DNA of 35,233 bases from an uncultured Prevotella sp. Lineage in GTDB: Bacteria; Bacteroidota; Bacteroidia; Bacteroidales; Bacteroidaceae. A model generated the notes under the pieces. That model was not told the origin of the DNA. It did no database searches and saw only the letters and a list, made by a program, of their open reading frames with translations. Each line of letters begins with the position of its first letter. The stretch's first letter is position 1. Below, piece after piece: positions 6,994-14,262 of the stretch. The stretch is from positions 1 through 35,233 of the forward strand of contig ONHQ01000034.1 in the NCBI GenBank assembly GCA_900317685.1, given 5' to 3'. A program made the translations under genes and the position numbers.

Positions 6994-7322
6994 ATGGAAG
7001 CATTTGTTTTTGATATATCCCTCCCGACCAACTGGAGCCAGTTGACGGACAGGCAACTGACGTTCTTGTTCGCGCAGCTCGGCAAGAACCGCCCCGCATA
7101 CGACACCGAAACACGCTGCTTACTGAAGTGGGCGCAACTCATTGTCATCGACCAACTGCCCGATGGCAGCTTTCTTGTCAGAAAGAAGCGCAAGCACTTC
7201 TATAATCGTAAGCCAAAGCCAGTGTTACTTACAGCACACCAAATTTTCAATGCGACTCGCTTTCTCTCGTTCATTAAAATTTGCCGCCGGAGCCAATCCG
7301 ACTAAAGCGGATAGCAGTATAG
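6994..7322 (+). pseudogene. Frameshifted and truncated hypothetical gene
   Basis: The first frame gives 103 residues from the ATG at 6994 (MEAFVFDISLPTNWSQLTDRQL and so on) and stops at 7305. From memory it resembles an uncharacterised Bacteroidota family found in phage-like and conjugative DNA. There the FLSF segment is followed by a PPxPIRLxRI motif. Here that motif (PPEPIRLKRIAV) is present but in another frame, from about 7284 to a TAG at 7320-7322. This indicates a one-base frameshift in the A/T run at 7273-7283. Even after correction the protein would end early, so the gene is both shifted and truncated. Confidence 0.5.
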
Positions 7323-7348
7323 AAAGGATAGACAGTTTGTAATGAAGT

Positions 7349-7762
7349 CTATTCTCCATCTTTCTTGATACTGTTATTTGCCTGTGCCTGCAACATTTTG
7401 TTCATGTGGCGAAGAGCTTCAATGGTCTCGTCCTTGGCCTTGATGATAGCATCCTTGCTTTCCAGTTCTTTCCGGAGAGACTGATTCTCCAGCATCAAGT
7501 TGGTGCTGATAGACACATTGCCGACAAAGTTGTTGTTACCGGCAACGTTGTTAGTCTTGAACTTGCTGTTTTTCCGGAAGTAATCCAGGGGCATGCCAAA
7601 GAAATCAGCCAAAGTTTCAAGCTTTGAAAGGCTGATGTCTTTTGTGCGATGAAAGTAGTTCATCGTCTGTTTGCTTTTCTTGAAAAGCAGACCGATTAAG
7701 GATTGTTGCTGTTCCTTTGAAAGTGAAGCGTACAGCGTGTCTATCATTTCTAAATTCAGCAT
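7349..7762 (-). CDS. HTH regulator with coiled-coil tail
   Basis: This 137-residue protein has an N-terminal Cro/C1-like helix-turn-helix, visible in SKQTMNYFHRTKDISLSKLE and TLADFFGMPLDYF (residues about 30-62). A long charged coiled coil follows (residues 90-127: NQSLRKELESKDAII, AKDETIEALRHMNKML). The layout suits a dimeric repressor/activator. It is transcribed away from the primase-ParA operon from a promoter that overlaps the operon's promoter. A palindrome suited to a dimeric regulator lies in its 5' leader. By position it is the likely switch protein for the replication/partition module, possibly autoregulated. Confidence 0.7.
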   Translation of the reverse strand: MLNLEMIDTLYASLSKEQQQSLIGLLFKKSKQTMNYFHRTKDISLSKLETLADFFGMPLDYFRKNSKFKTNNVAGNNNFVGNVSISTNLMLENQSLRKELESKDAIIKAKDETIEALRHMNKMLQAQANNSIKKDGE

Positions 7763-7815
7763 GGCTTTTTCCTTTTAAATTGTTATATCGACAACGTTTG
7801 CAGTTAATAAATATT

Positions 7816-7838
7816 AAAATACTCAGTATTTTGATACT
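7816..7838. promoter_or_regulatory. Candidate operator (three half-sites)
   Basis: AAAATACT-C-AGTATTTT (7816-7832) is a perfect 8-bp inverted repeat with a 1-nt spacer. A third half-site, ATACT (7834-7838), follows in inverted orientation to the middle one. It lies in the 5' leader of the HTH regulator and ends 5 bp upstream of the -33 box of the rightward promoter. A dimer bound here could block its own gene and contact polymerase at the primase promoter. Confidence 0.5.
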
Positions 7839-7843
7839 CTATT

Positions 7844-7874
7844 TTTGCTCGTCACGATTTTTCTCCTATTTTTG
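7844..7874 (+). promoter_or_regulatory. Rightward promoter for the primase operon
   Basis: TTTG at 7844-7847, a 19-nt spacer, then TATTTTTG at 7867-7874 give an almost ideal Bacteroidota promoter. The expected start site is near 7880, which leaves a leader of about 300 nt before the primase ATG. A second TATTTTTG at 7840-7847 contains the -33 element and may be a minor site. Confidence 0.65.
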
Positions 7875-7878
7875 CCTA

Positions 7879-7910
7879 CAAAAGTAACAAAATTTTGCGA
7901 ACCTGACAAA
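7879..7910 (-). promoter_or_regulatory. Leftward promoter for the HTH regulator
   Basis: Read on the minus strand, TTTG (complement of 7907-7910), a 20-nt spacer and TACTTTTG (complement of 7879-7886) match the phylum's promoter pattern. The start site should fall near 7873. This promoter is inside the early transcribed region of the rightward operon, and the rightward promoter is inside this transcript, so the two should interfere with each other. Confidence 0.6.
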
Positions 7911-8188
7911 ATGGTTTGCTTATTTTTACTTAATATTATAGGAAGATGACAACTTACAAAATTGCCACCTGCCACGATTCGCTAACGAATGGTGAAAAGG
8001 CACATTCCGCCACATATCCCGGTCTTCAATTAGGAGACTTCTATGTCACCTGCCAGCTAATGATTTTGAGCTGGCGACATCATCTATCGGGCCGACCTAC
8101 CACTCCCGTGACAATCACGGGAACATTTAATCTTTACCCTCAAAATAATTAATTAAAATATCATAATAACATAAATGTTTAGTATGTT
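7881..8188 (+). promoter_or_regulatory. Structured 5' leader of the primase operon
   Basis: About 300 nt without a convincing gene lie between the rightward promoter and the primase ATG. Three perfect hairpins can be seen: ATTCG/CGAAT (7977-7990), GCCAGCT/AGCTGGC (8052-8075, with flanking TGTC/GACA) and TCCCGTG/CACGGGA (8104-8122). The sequence CACCTGCCA occurs twice, before the first and within the second. A 68-codon frame covers the stretch but has no protein-like features. The leader could hold an RNA regulator, an attenuator, an oriT or a replication origin; the sequence alone does not decide. Confidence 0.4.
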
Positions 8189-11100
8189 ATGAGACATATT
8201 AAAGCAAAATACCTTGATATGGTCAAATCACGGGTTGACATTTGCAGACTCGTGCTTGACATGTACCCCGGCATCACATTGAAGCCAGCGGGACAAACGC
8301 GTAAGAAATGCTGTTGCGTATTTCACAATGAGCACACGCCATCCCTCATGTTGAATACAGCCTTGAACCGCTACAAGTGCTTTGGCTGCGGAAAGGAAGG
8401 CGATGTCATCAATTTCGTCCAGGAAAGCCAAGGACTCGACTTCGTGGGCGCCGTGAAGTATCTGTTGGACGTATATTGTCCTGATGTCAGTGTCAACGAT
8501 CTCATGGAGCCCCGGACTCCTGAGCAGGAAGAGAACGACCGTATCGCCGAGACCATGTACATCTACAACAAGATAGCTCATGAATTCTATGTGAATCGGT
8601 ATGAAGACGACAGCGAGGATGCCATGCGCTGCCGCATGTATGCCGAGGGTCCACCGCACGGCGAGACGCAAGGACGGTGGGACAAGGAATTCTGCCGCAC
8701 CTACGGCTTGGGCTACAGCCCGCAGTTTGGCAACCAGTTTCTTAAGTTCGCCAAGGAGAAGAACCTTAACCTCGCCATCCTTGCCAGGATGGGTCTCATA
8801 GTAGAGGATGAGCATCACCCCGGCAACTACTACGACTTTTTTCGTGACCGTCTGATGATTCCCCAGCGCGACCGCTATGGTCGCATTGTGACTTTCACCG
8901 CCCGTGCTATCAATCCGCAGTGCACTGTTAAATATCTGAACGGCAGAGAAAGTCTTATCTACAAGAAAAGCACATCTGTTTTCGGCATCGACGTTGCCAT
9001 GAAAGCCGCCCGGCAGACTGGCAAGGTCTATCTTGTGGAGGGCGCTCCTGACGTCATGCGTCTCCAGTCGTTGGGCATTGCCAATGTCGTCGCATCGCTC
9101 AGCGGCCATTGGACCAAGGAGCAACTTTCCAATTTCTCATCCTTTGCGTGTAGTCTGTGTTTTATCCCGGACAGCGATGTCCCCAAACAGGGCGAGCGCT
9201 TCGGTGCCGGGGAGAGGTTTGTTTTCGAGAACGGCCGTCTCGCCACGGAGATGGGCTTCCAAGTCTCAGTCAGAGAGATTCCCCAAGGCGATGCCAAGCA
9301 AGATCCCGACTCCTACATCACCTCTTTGGACAGATGGAACGAGCTAACGGAGAAAGACTTCATCCTCTGGTACACTGAGAAGCACTATGATACCGAAGGC
9401 ACCAATGACGAACAGCTGAAGATCATCAGCGACGTTTGCGATATGCTCGTCAATGTCCAGTCTGACGTCCTCCAAGCCTCCCTGCTCACAGACTTGAAGG
9501 GCAAATACCGCAAAGGTACTGTGTGGAAGGGCGCACTTACAGATGCTGCCCGCCGGAGACAGGAGCTGAAACGTCGTCAGGCCAACAAAAAATCCGAGGA
9601 ACTACAGGGTTATAACTTCTACCGGCGTGGCAATCATTACTACGACCTGGATTCTCAGGGCCGTGAGCGCCCATGGACCAACTTCATCATCAAGCCGCTC
9701 TTCCTCATCGCTGATGATGTCAAACCCAGCCGTATCTTTGAACTGGAGAATGACAGCCATACGCGTCGTACCATTGAGCTCCAGCAGCAGGATGTCACTA
9801 AACTGGAGCGGTTCAAGGAGAAGATAGAAGGCAAGGGCGACTTCCGTTTCTTCGAGCGGCAGGAGAAATACGAGATGCTGAAAGCCTTCATCTACGGCAA
9901 GACAGAGGAAGCCCAGAGAGTCCATCAGATGGGATGGAACAATATCGGTGAGAGTGGCTTCTACGCTTTCTGCAACGGCATCGTCTATAAGGGCAAGTGG
10001 CATGCCGTCGATGAATACGGCATGATACGCCTCGACAAGGAGAACTTCTACCTTCCGGCCATGTCGAAAATCCACAAGCATAACAGGATGGCCTATGTGA
10101 ATGAGCGCCGCTACCTTCACGCCCCCAAGCAGGAGGTAACCGCCCGGCAATACTTCACGCTCCTGCACGAGCTGTACGGTGACAACGGCGTGGTCTGTTA
10201 CTGCTACTACCTCGCCACTCTCTTCCGTGACATCATCACAGATACCACGCGTTCTTTCCCTATCCTTAATCTCTACGGAAAGAAAGGCACCGGCAAGACC
10301 GAGCTTGCCCTTTCTTTAGTCAATCTCTTCCAAAGGAATCCCGAAGTCAGCAATCTTGAGAGCACCACCTATTACGCCATGGGCGACAAGTGTTCTGAGG
10401 TGAGCAACATGATCGTCCATTTCGACGAGTACAAGAACTCCCTGAGCAAGAAGCACATCGACTTCCTCAAAGGCATCTATGACAGTGCCGGTCGCATCAA
10501 GCGTTCCGCCGACGGCGAGCGAAGGGAGTCCACCAATGTCGATTGCGGCGTTGTCCTCTCCGGGCAGGAGATACCCACTGCCGACATCGCCCTGTTCTCG
10601 CGTGTCCTTTTCCTGGAGTCGCACAAGAGCGAGCACACGAAGGAGGAGACCGACAAGTACCACAGCTTCATGAAGCTCCGCAAGATGCATCCCACGAACA
10701 TCACCGTAGAGTACATCCGTTACCGTGACAACTTCAATGCCGGGTGGTACAACGCGTGGAAGCGTGCGCTGAAGGAGATCAAGAGCGAGGTCGATTACAG
10801 CGTCATCGGCGAGCGGTTCATCAACAACTGGGCCATGATGCTTGCCACCTATTACTGTCTGAGCCAGTGCGTTGACTCCCTTCCGTTCAATGAGAAAATG
10901 GTGCATGACATCTGCATCGACCGTCTCAAATACCAGCACTCACTCTGCAACAGTACCGATGAGATTGCCATCTTCTGGGCAATGTTTTCCAAGTCACGTC
11001 AGTTGGGTGACATCCGTGAGGGACAGGACTACAAGATTAAGGCGGTGGATAAGCTGGCCGTCACCGTGAAAGGTGAGTCCCATAAGGTCATCCAGTTCGA

Positions 11101-11479
11101 CAAGCCCCGTCAGATCCTCTTTGTCCGCAGTAATATCTGTGTGGCCAAGGCCAATATCCAGGCCAAGAAGGAGGGTAAGGTGATGATACCCGACGAGTCT
11201 CTGCTGTCGTACCTTATGGCCACACCTGAGTATTTCGGCAAGACCCGTTCACCGTTGAAGTTCCGTGTCCTGGATGAGTCCGGCATGCCGAAGAGAAGCA
11301 CCAACGACAAGGGAGAGAGCGTACTGGTCTTTGACCAGGAGCGTGTGCTCGCCTTTGACTATGATGCCGTCTGTGCGTGCAACGACATCAATCTCCATGC
11401 GATTACCGAGCGTATCGACCCGTTGAAAACAAACTCCGTAATACCTTATGACAATGGCGACGATGACCTCTCAGCATAA
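8189..11479 (+). CDS. Primase-helicase (CHC2 zinc finger, TOPRIM, P-loop ATPase)
   Basis: This 1096-residue replication protein starts with a DnaG-type CHC2 zinc finger: CxxxxH at residues 42-46 and CFGCG at 64-68, followed by GDVINFV. A TOPRIM domain follows, with LVEGAPDVM (Glu near 284) and IPDSD (Asp 328/330). The C-terminal half holds a helicase-type ATPase: LYGKKGTGKTELA (Walker A, about residue 695) and MIVHFDEYKNS (Walker B, about 741). The whole resembles bifunctional primase-helicases of Bacteroidota mobile elements and phages, which prime and unwind element DNA. It heads an operon with an unknown gene and ParA. The start at 8189 is supported because the zinc finger lies close behind it. 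It implies that the element can replicate its own DNA or re-prime the transferred strand. Confidence 0.85.
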   Translation: MRHIKAKYLDMVKSRVDICRLVLDMYPGITLKPAGQTRKKCCCVFHNEHTPSLMLNTALNRYKCFGCGKEGDVINFVQESQGLDFVGAVKYLLDVYCPDVSVNDLMEPRTPEQEENDRIAETMYIYNKIAHEFYVNRYEDDSEDAMRCRMYAEGPPHGETQGRWDKEFCRTYGLGYSPQFGNQFLKFAKEKNLNLAILARMGLIVEDEHHPGNYYDFFRDRLMIPQRDRYGRIVTFTARAINPQCTVKYLNGRESLIYKKSTSVFGIDVAMKAARQTGKVYLVEGAPDVMRLQSLGIANVVASLSGHWTKEQLSNFSSFACSLCFIPDSDVPKQGERFGAGERFVFENGRLATEMGFQVSVREIPQGDAKQDPDSYITSLDRWNELTEKDFILWYTEKHYDTEGTNDEQLKIISDVCDMLVNVQSDVLQASLLTDLKGKYRKGTVWKGALTDAARRRQELKRRQANKKSEELQGYNFYRRGNHYYDLDSQGRERPWTNFIIKPLFLIADDVKPSRIFELENDSHTRRTIELQQQDVTKLERFKEKIEGKGDFRFFERQEKYEMLKAFIYGKTEEAQRVHQMGWNNIGESGFYAFCNGIVYKGKWHAVDEYGMIRLDKENFYLPAMSKIHKHNRMAYVNERRYLHAPKQEVTARQYFTLLHELYGDNGVVCYCYYLATLFRDIITDTTRSFPILNLYGKKGTGKTELALSLVNLFQRNPEVSNLESTTYYAMGDKCSEVSNMIVHFDEYKNSLSKKHIDFLKGIYDSAGRIKRSADGERRESTNVDCGVVLSGQEIPTADIALFSRVLFLESHKSEHTKEETDKYHSFMKLRKMHPTNITVEYIRYRDNFNAGWYNAWKRALKEIKSEVDYSVIGERFINNWAMMLATYYCLSQCVDSLPFNEKMVHDICIDRLKYQHSLCNSTDEIAIFWAMFSKSRQLGDIREGQDYKIKAVDKLAVTVKGESHKVIQFDKPRQILFVRSNICVAKANIQAKKEGKVMIPDESLLSYLMATPEYFGKTRSPLKFRVLDESGMPKRSTNDKGESVLVFDQERVLAFDYDAVCACNDINLHAITERIDPLKTNSVIPYDNGDDDLSA

Positions 11480-12056
11480 CATTTATCCGCTCTTCTTTAC
11501 CTTAGAGCACGTCAACAATGGCTACATCCTCACTGCAAGGCAGGTAACAGGCGGTGTATCGGATGCCGGTTACTGCAAGGAAGTTGTTTCCGAGGACAAG
11601 ATCAACGCACGTATTGGCCAGTTGCTTCATGTGGAAGCTCTCAGCAAGGAAATTCCAGTAGTCTTCCATGTCGAGGCCATTGGCGAGGGCACTTACCAGC
11701 ATGACCCAGAGGATCCTGCCGACGGACTGATGGAGGCCAAACTTGCTTACTTCCATTTTAGCAGCCGCTGCGTCCAGGAAGGAGCCGTACTGTTGCTGCA
11801 CTTCACGGACAGCAAGATGATAGAGGTCTATGGCACGGAGGCAGAGCGCGTTGCCAAGGCCAACAACCTGCCGTTGCTCCGGCCCGGCGGTATCCCGCTG
11901 CTTCAGTTCCCCGACACAAAGGAAGGAAAGGTCTCTATCACCAGTCTCTTTGACAAGCCGACACTCGTGGAGGTAACGTCACAGAAGATTACCGACTGGT
12001 ATAAAAGCCATCTTGTGCAGATGGAAAAGAAGAACTCAAAAACGTCAAACACTTAA
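11448..12056 (+). CDS. Hypothetical protein between primase and ParA
   Basis: This protein of up to 202 residues overlaps the 3' end of the primase gene in another frame. ATGs at 11448, 11454 and 11463 are all possible starts; the last (MTSQHNIYP) is nearest to the conserved-looking part. The sequence is mostly beta-rich and acidic (IPVVFHVEAIGEGTYQHDPE, GAVLLLHFTDSKMIEVY), with no signal peptide or membrane segment. I recognise no family. The overlap with primase and the 13-nt gap to parA place it firmly in the replication/partition operon, so it may be a cytosolic accessory factor. Confidence 0.65.
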   Translation: MTMATMTSQHNIYPLFFTLEHVNNGYILTARQVTGGVSDAGYCKEVVSEDKINARIGQLLHVEALSKEIPVVFHVEAIGEGTYQHDPEDPADGLMEAKLAYFHFSSRCVQEGAVLLLHFTDSKMIEVYGTEAERVAKANNLPLLRPGGIPLLQFPDTKEGKVSITSLFDKPTLVEVTSQKITDWYKSHLVQMEKKNSKTSNT

Positions 12057-12069
12057 ATCACCTCAGAAC

Positions 12070-12849
12070 ATGAAAACAAGAATCATAGCCGTCGCCAACC
12101 ATAAGGGCGGTGTCGGCAAGACGACCACCGTCGCTAATCTTGGCAGCATCCTGTCGATGAAAGGACACCGTGTCCTGCTTGTAGACTTGGATGCCCAGGC
12201 AAACCTAACGGCTTCATTAGTAGCCTCTCCCGAAGGAGCGACCATCTATGAGGCGCTGACTGGCAAGACAGACCGGCTGCCAATTACAGCCATCAACGAC
12301 CGTCTTCATCTCGTTCCCGCGTCCCTGACACTGGCCATGGCGGATGTTGAGCTCTCTACGGCCATCGCCCGTGAGCATATCCTGGCCGGACTTCTATCCA
12401 AAGCCAATGTCGAAAACAACTACGACTATGTGCTTTTGGACTGTCCGCCTTCCTTGGGCCTTGTCACGTTGAATGCCATCACTGCTTCCACAGACGTTCT
12501 CATCCCTTTGATCTCGGAAGTTCTGCCTTTCAAGGGACTGACGATGATGAGCGACTTCATCAGCATGGTACGTCAGAGGCTCAATCCCAATGCCCATATC
12601 TCAGGCATTGTCATCACGCGCTGGGAGAACAGCAAGCTGGCACGTGGAATTGAGGAACGCCTCCGGGGATGGAATGGGGATGTCGTATATCAGTGCAAGA
12701 TCCGCAAGAACGTACGACTGGCGGAAGCACCGTTGCAGAACCGCAACATCCTTGACTACGCCTCCGGCAGCAATGGAGCCAAGGACTATACGGCTTTGGC
12801 CGACGAGTTCTTAGAACGCATGAACCAAAGAAAGGAGGTGGCTGTATGA
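12070..12849 (+). CDS. parA: ParA-type partition ATPase
   Basis: This 259-residue protein begins MKTRIIAVANHKGGVGKTTT, the deviant Walker A (KGGVGKT, residues 12-18) of ParA/Soj/MinD ATPases. It is followed by VLLVDLDAQANLT (Walker A') and DYVLLDCPPSLG (Walker B). The LAEAPLQNR motif near residue 215 is typical of ParA. It would bind the nucleoid in an ATP-dependent way and position element DNA together with a ParB-like partner. An earlier in-frame start at 12013 is less likely because the protein proper begins at 12070. Bacteroides conjugative transposons carry a ParA-like protein (TraA) just before their tra genes, and this gene may be its equivalent. Confidence 0.9.
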   Translation: MKTRIIAVANHKGGVGKTTTVANLGSILSMKGHRVLLVDLDAQANLTASLVASPEGATIYEALTGKTDRLPITAINDRLHLVPASLTLAMADVELSTAIAREHILAGLLSKANVENNYDYVLLDCPPSLGLVTLNAITASTDVLIPLISEVLPFKGLTMMSDFISMVRQRLNPNAHISGIVITRWENSKLARGIEERLRGWNGDVVYQCKIRKNVRLAEAPLQNRNILDYASGSNGAKDYTALADEFLERMNQRKEVAV

Positions 12850-13193
12850 AAAACAATGAGTTGGATGCCCTCTTTACCGGGCTGACGGGAACTGCAGACA
12901 ACATGCAGGAGGTCAGCACCCCCAAGGAGCAAACTACCACAAAGGCCAAGAAGTCATCAGCCGGAAAAGACAGACTACGGCAAAAAGCGCTGGAGCAGGC
13001 CCGCAACCAAGCGCGCTTCTGCTCGATTGTCGACTCCGATGTCCTGAAGAAGATACGCATCATTGCCACACGCGAGGGGCATCAAATCAAGGATGTCATC
13101 GAGGCCGCCTTCATCAAGGCCATCGACATCTACGAGTGCAAACATGGGGTCATAGAAGATAACACGAAGCGAAAAGCCATCGACCTCTTCTGA
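12846..13193 (+). CDS. Small ParA partner (ParB-like or DUF3408-type)
   Basis: This 115-residue protein overlaps parA by ATGA, so it is translationally coupled. Residues 1-55 are polar and probably disordered (rich in T, K, E and Q). Residues 60-105 (FCSIVDSDVLKKIRIIATRE, IKDVIEAAFIKAIDIYE) look like a ribbon-helix-helix or similar short DNA-binding fold. The arrangement ParA plus a small DNA-binding protein is the normal partition pair, and Bacteroides elements have similar small proteins (TraB/DUF3408 type) at this position. It probably binds a centromere-like site that I could not identify. An intrinsic terminator follows 20 nt after its stop. Confidence 0.65.
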   Translation: MKNNELDALFTGLTGTADNMQEVSTPKEQTTTKAKKSSAGKDRLRQKALEQARNQARFCSIVDSDVLKKIRIIATREGHQIKDVIEAAFIKAIDIYECKHGVIEDNTKRKAIDLF

Positions 13194-13212
13194 CACCTTA
13201 TATTAATAGAAG

Positions 13213-13246
13213 GAGCGGCAGGTTGTCACAGGACAGCTTGCCGCTC
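13213..13246 (+). terminator. Intrinsic terminator after the parA operon
   Basis: A 15-bp stem (13213-13227 with 13232-13246, two G-U pairs when read as RNA) closes a 4-nt loop ACAG and is followed by TTGCTGACTTT. The long stem and its position 20 nt after the operon support a terminator, although the T tract is short. Confidence 0.7.
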
Positions 13247-13296
13247 TTGCTGACTTTACATCGATGTAAAGACAGAATGCAATATTATTAGATTAT

Positions 13297-13330
13297 TTTG
13301 TTGGATAATAAAAAAATATGATTATCTTTG
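13297..13330 (+). promoter_or_regulatory. Promoter of a truncated secreted-protein gene
   Basis: TATCTTTG at 13323-13330 matches the -7 consensus. TTTG at 13297-13300 or TTGG at 13301-13304 could serve as -33 with spacers of 22 or 18 nt. It lies 21 nt before the ATG at 13352. Confidence 0.5.
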
Positions 13331-13351
13331 CGCATATAAAGTTATTGAATT

Positions 13352-13468
13352 ATGAAAAAAATATCCTTACTCTTTTTTTTAGTTCTACTATCTGTAAGTT
13401 TTGCCGTAGCACAATCATCAAAGGTTGTTTATAGCAATGCTCTGACACATTTCTATGACACATTTTAG
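13352..13468 (+). pseudogene. Truncated secreted-protein gene
   Basis: The ATG at 13352 starts a clear signal peptide (KK, then ISLLFFLVLLSVSFAVA, cleavage before QSSK). The frame stops after 38 codons at TAG 13466-13468, and this stop lies inside the left copy of the 63-bp repeat. The gene has its own promoter, so a longer secreted protein was probably cut off when the repeat and the DNA behind it arrived. A short direct repeat, GACACATTT (13444-13452 and 13457-13465), sits at the junction. Confidence 0.6.
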
Positions 13469-13520
13469 AGTGGAACTACTACCACTCAAAAATGGCAAAT
13501 TAATTTTTCAGTGAACACTA
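13458..13520 (+). repeat. 63-bp direct repeat, left copy
   Basis: This stretch is identical to 15777-15839 in the same orientation. It contains the small hairpin GAGTGG/CCACTC (loop AACTACTA) and ends in CAGTGAACACTA. Because the right copy directly follows a transposase gene, the sequence is probably the right end of that IS, and this copy marks an earlier or deleted IS copy. Confidence 0.9.
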
Positions 13521-13549
13521 CATTAACATTTTTATTCGATACTGGCTTT

Positions 13550-14140
13550 ATGAAATATACCTATTTCAACATCTTTTTGACTCTCGCCCTTTTAATTTGC
13601 ATAACTTCATGCAAATCAAAGAAAGATTCCGAAACGAAATACGTTGATTGCGAAGAATGTGGAGGCACAGGAAAGGTTTGGGAAGAATGTGATAATTGCG
13701 ACGGGGCAGGAAAATTTGTCTGCCAATCGTGTGGAGGTTCAGGCGGAAGCAGATGTGTTTCCTGCAATGGAACTGGCCGCAAGGAATGTTTTACTTGCAG
13801 TGGCAGAGGATTCACCAAATGTTTATCATGCAACGGTAGCGGAATTGAACAATGCGGCATGTGCATGGGTAGAGGTTACGATTTCAACGGCAGCCAATGT
13901 TTCACATGTGGTGGTAGAGGTGTAAAAGCATGCTTCGCATGTGGAGGTAGTGGCAGGAAAGAATGTGGTATGTGCTGGGGACGAGGTTACGAGGATTGTT
14001 CCATTTGTCAAGGTAGCGGCAAACGTAACTGTGGCACGTGTGGCGGCTATGGCTACCTAAAATGCCAAGAATGTGATGGACAAGGAAGAATACAAGTAGA
14101 TTGCTCCGAGTGCAACGGAACAGGAAAAGTTGAAGATTGA
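13550..14140 (+). CDS. Lipoprotein with 14 CxxCxGxG zinc-finger motifs
   Basis: From the ATG at 13550 the protein has 196 residues. It starts with a lipoprotein signal (FLTLALLICITSC, lipobox Cys near residue 21), so it should be exported and lipid-anchored. The rest is an almost unbroken array of CxxCxGxG motifs: CEECGGTG, CDNCDGAG, CQSCGGSG, CVSCNGTG, CFTCSGRG, CLSCNGSG, CGMCMGRG, CFTCGGRG, CFACGGSG, CGMCWGRG, CSICQGSG, CGTCGGYG, CQECDGQG and CSECNGTG. DnaJ has four of these, which form two zinc sites. Here 14 would make about seven sites. There is no J domain. A GTG start at 13511 is rejected because it precedes the signal peptide and lies in the repeat. Function is unknown; metal storage, thiol chemistry or protein binding in the envelope are possible. 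Confidence 0.8.
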   Translation: MKYTYFNIFLTLALLICITSCKSKKDSETKYVDCEECGGTGKVWEECDNCDGAGKFVCQSCGGSGGSRCVSCNGTGRKECFTCSGRGFTKCLSCNGSGIEQCGMCMGRGYDFNGSQCFTCGGRGVKACFACGGSGRKECGMCWGRGYEDCSICQGSGKRNCGTCGGYGYLKCQECDGQGRIQVDCSECNGTGKVED

Positions 14141-14262
14141 AATTTCATAATTAGTATTTACTGAATAAATTATAATTCATTGATTACAGTAAATTAGTTG
14201 TGTATTTGTTTGGCGTTTTAACATAAAATTTGTACACTTTGTAGTGTTAATAAGAGAAGAGA

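Noticed and set aside
7946-8152. 68-codon gene before the primase
   Set aside because: It spans the hairpins of the leader and shows no protein-like pattern, and the DNA structure is the better explanation.
13511-13549. GTG start for the zinc-motif lipoprotein
   Set aside because: It would place 13 residues from the 63-bp repeat before a clear lipoprotein signal; the ATG at 13550 is the natural start.
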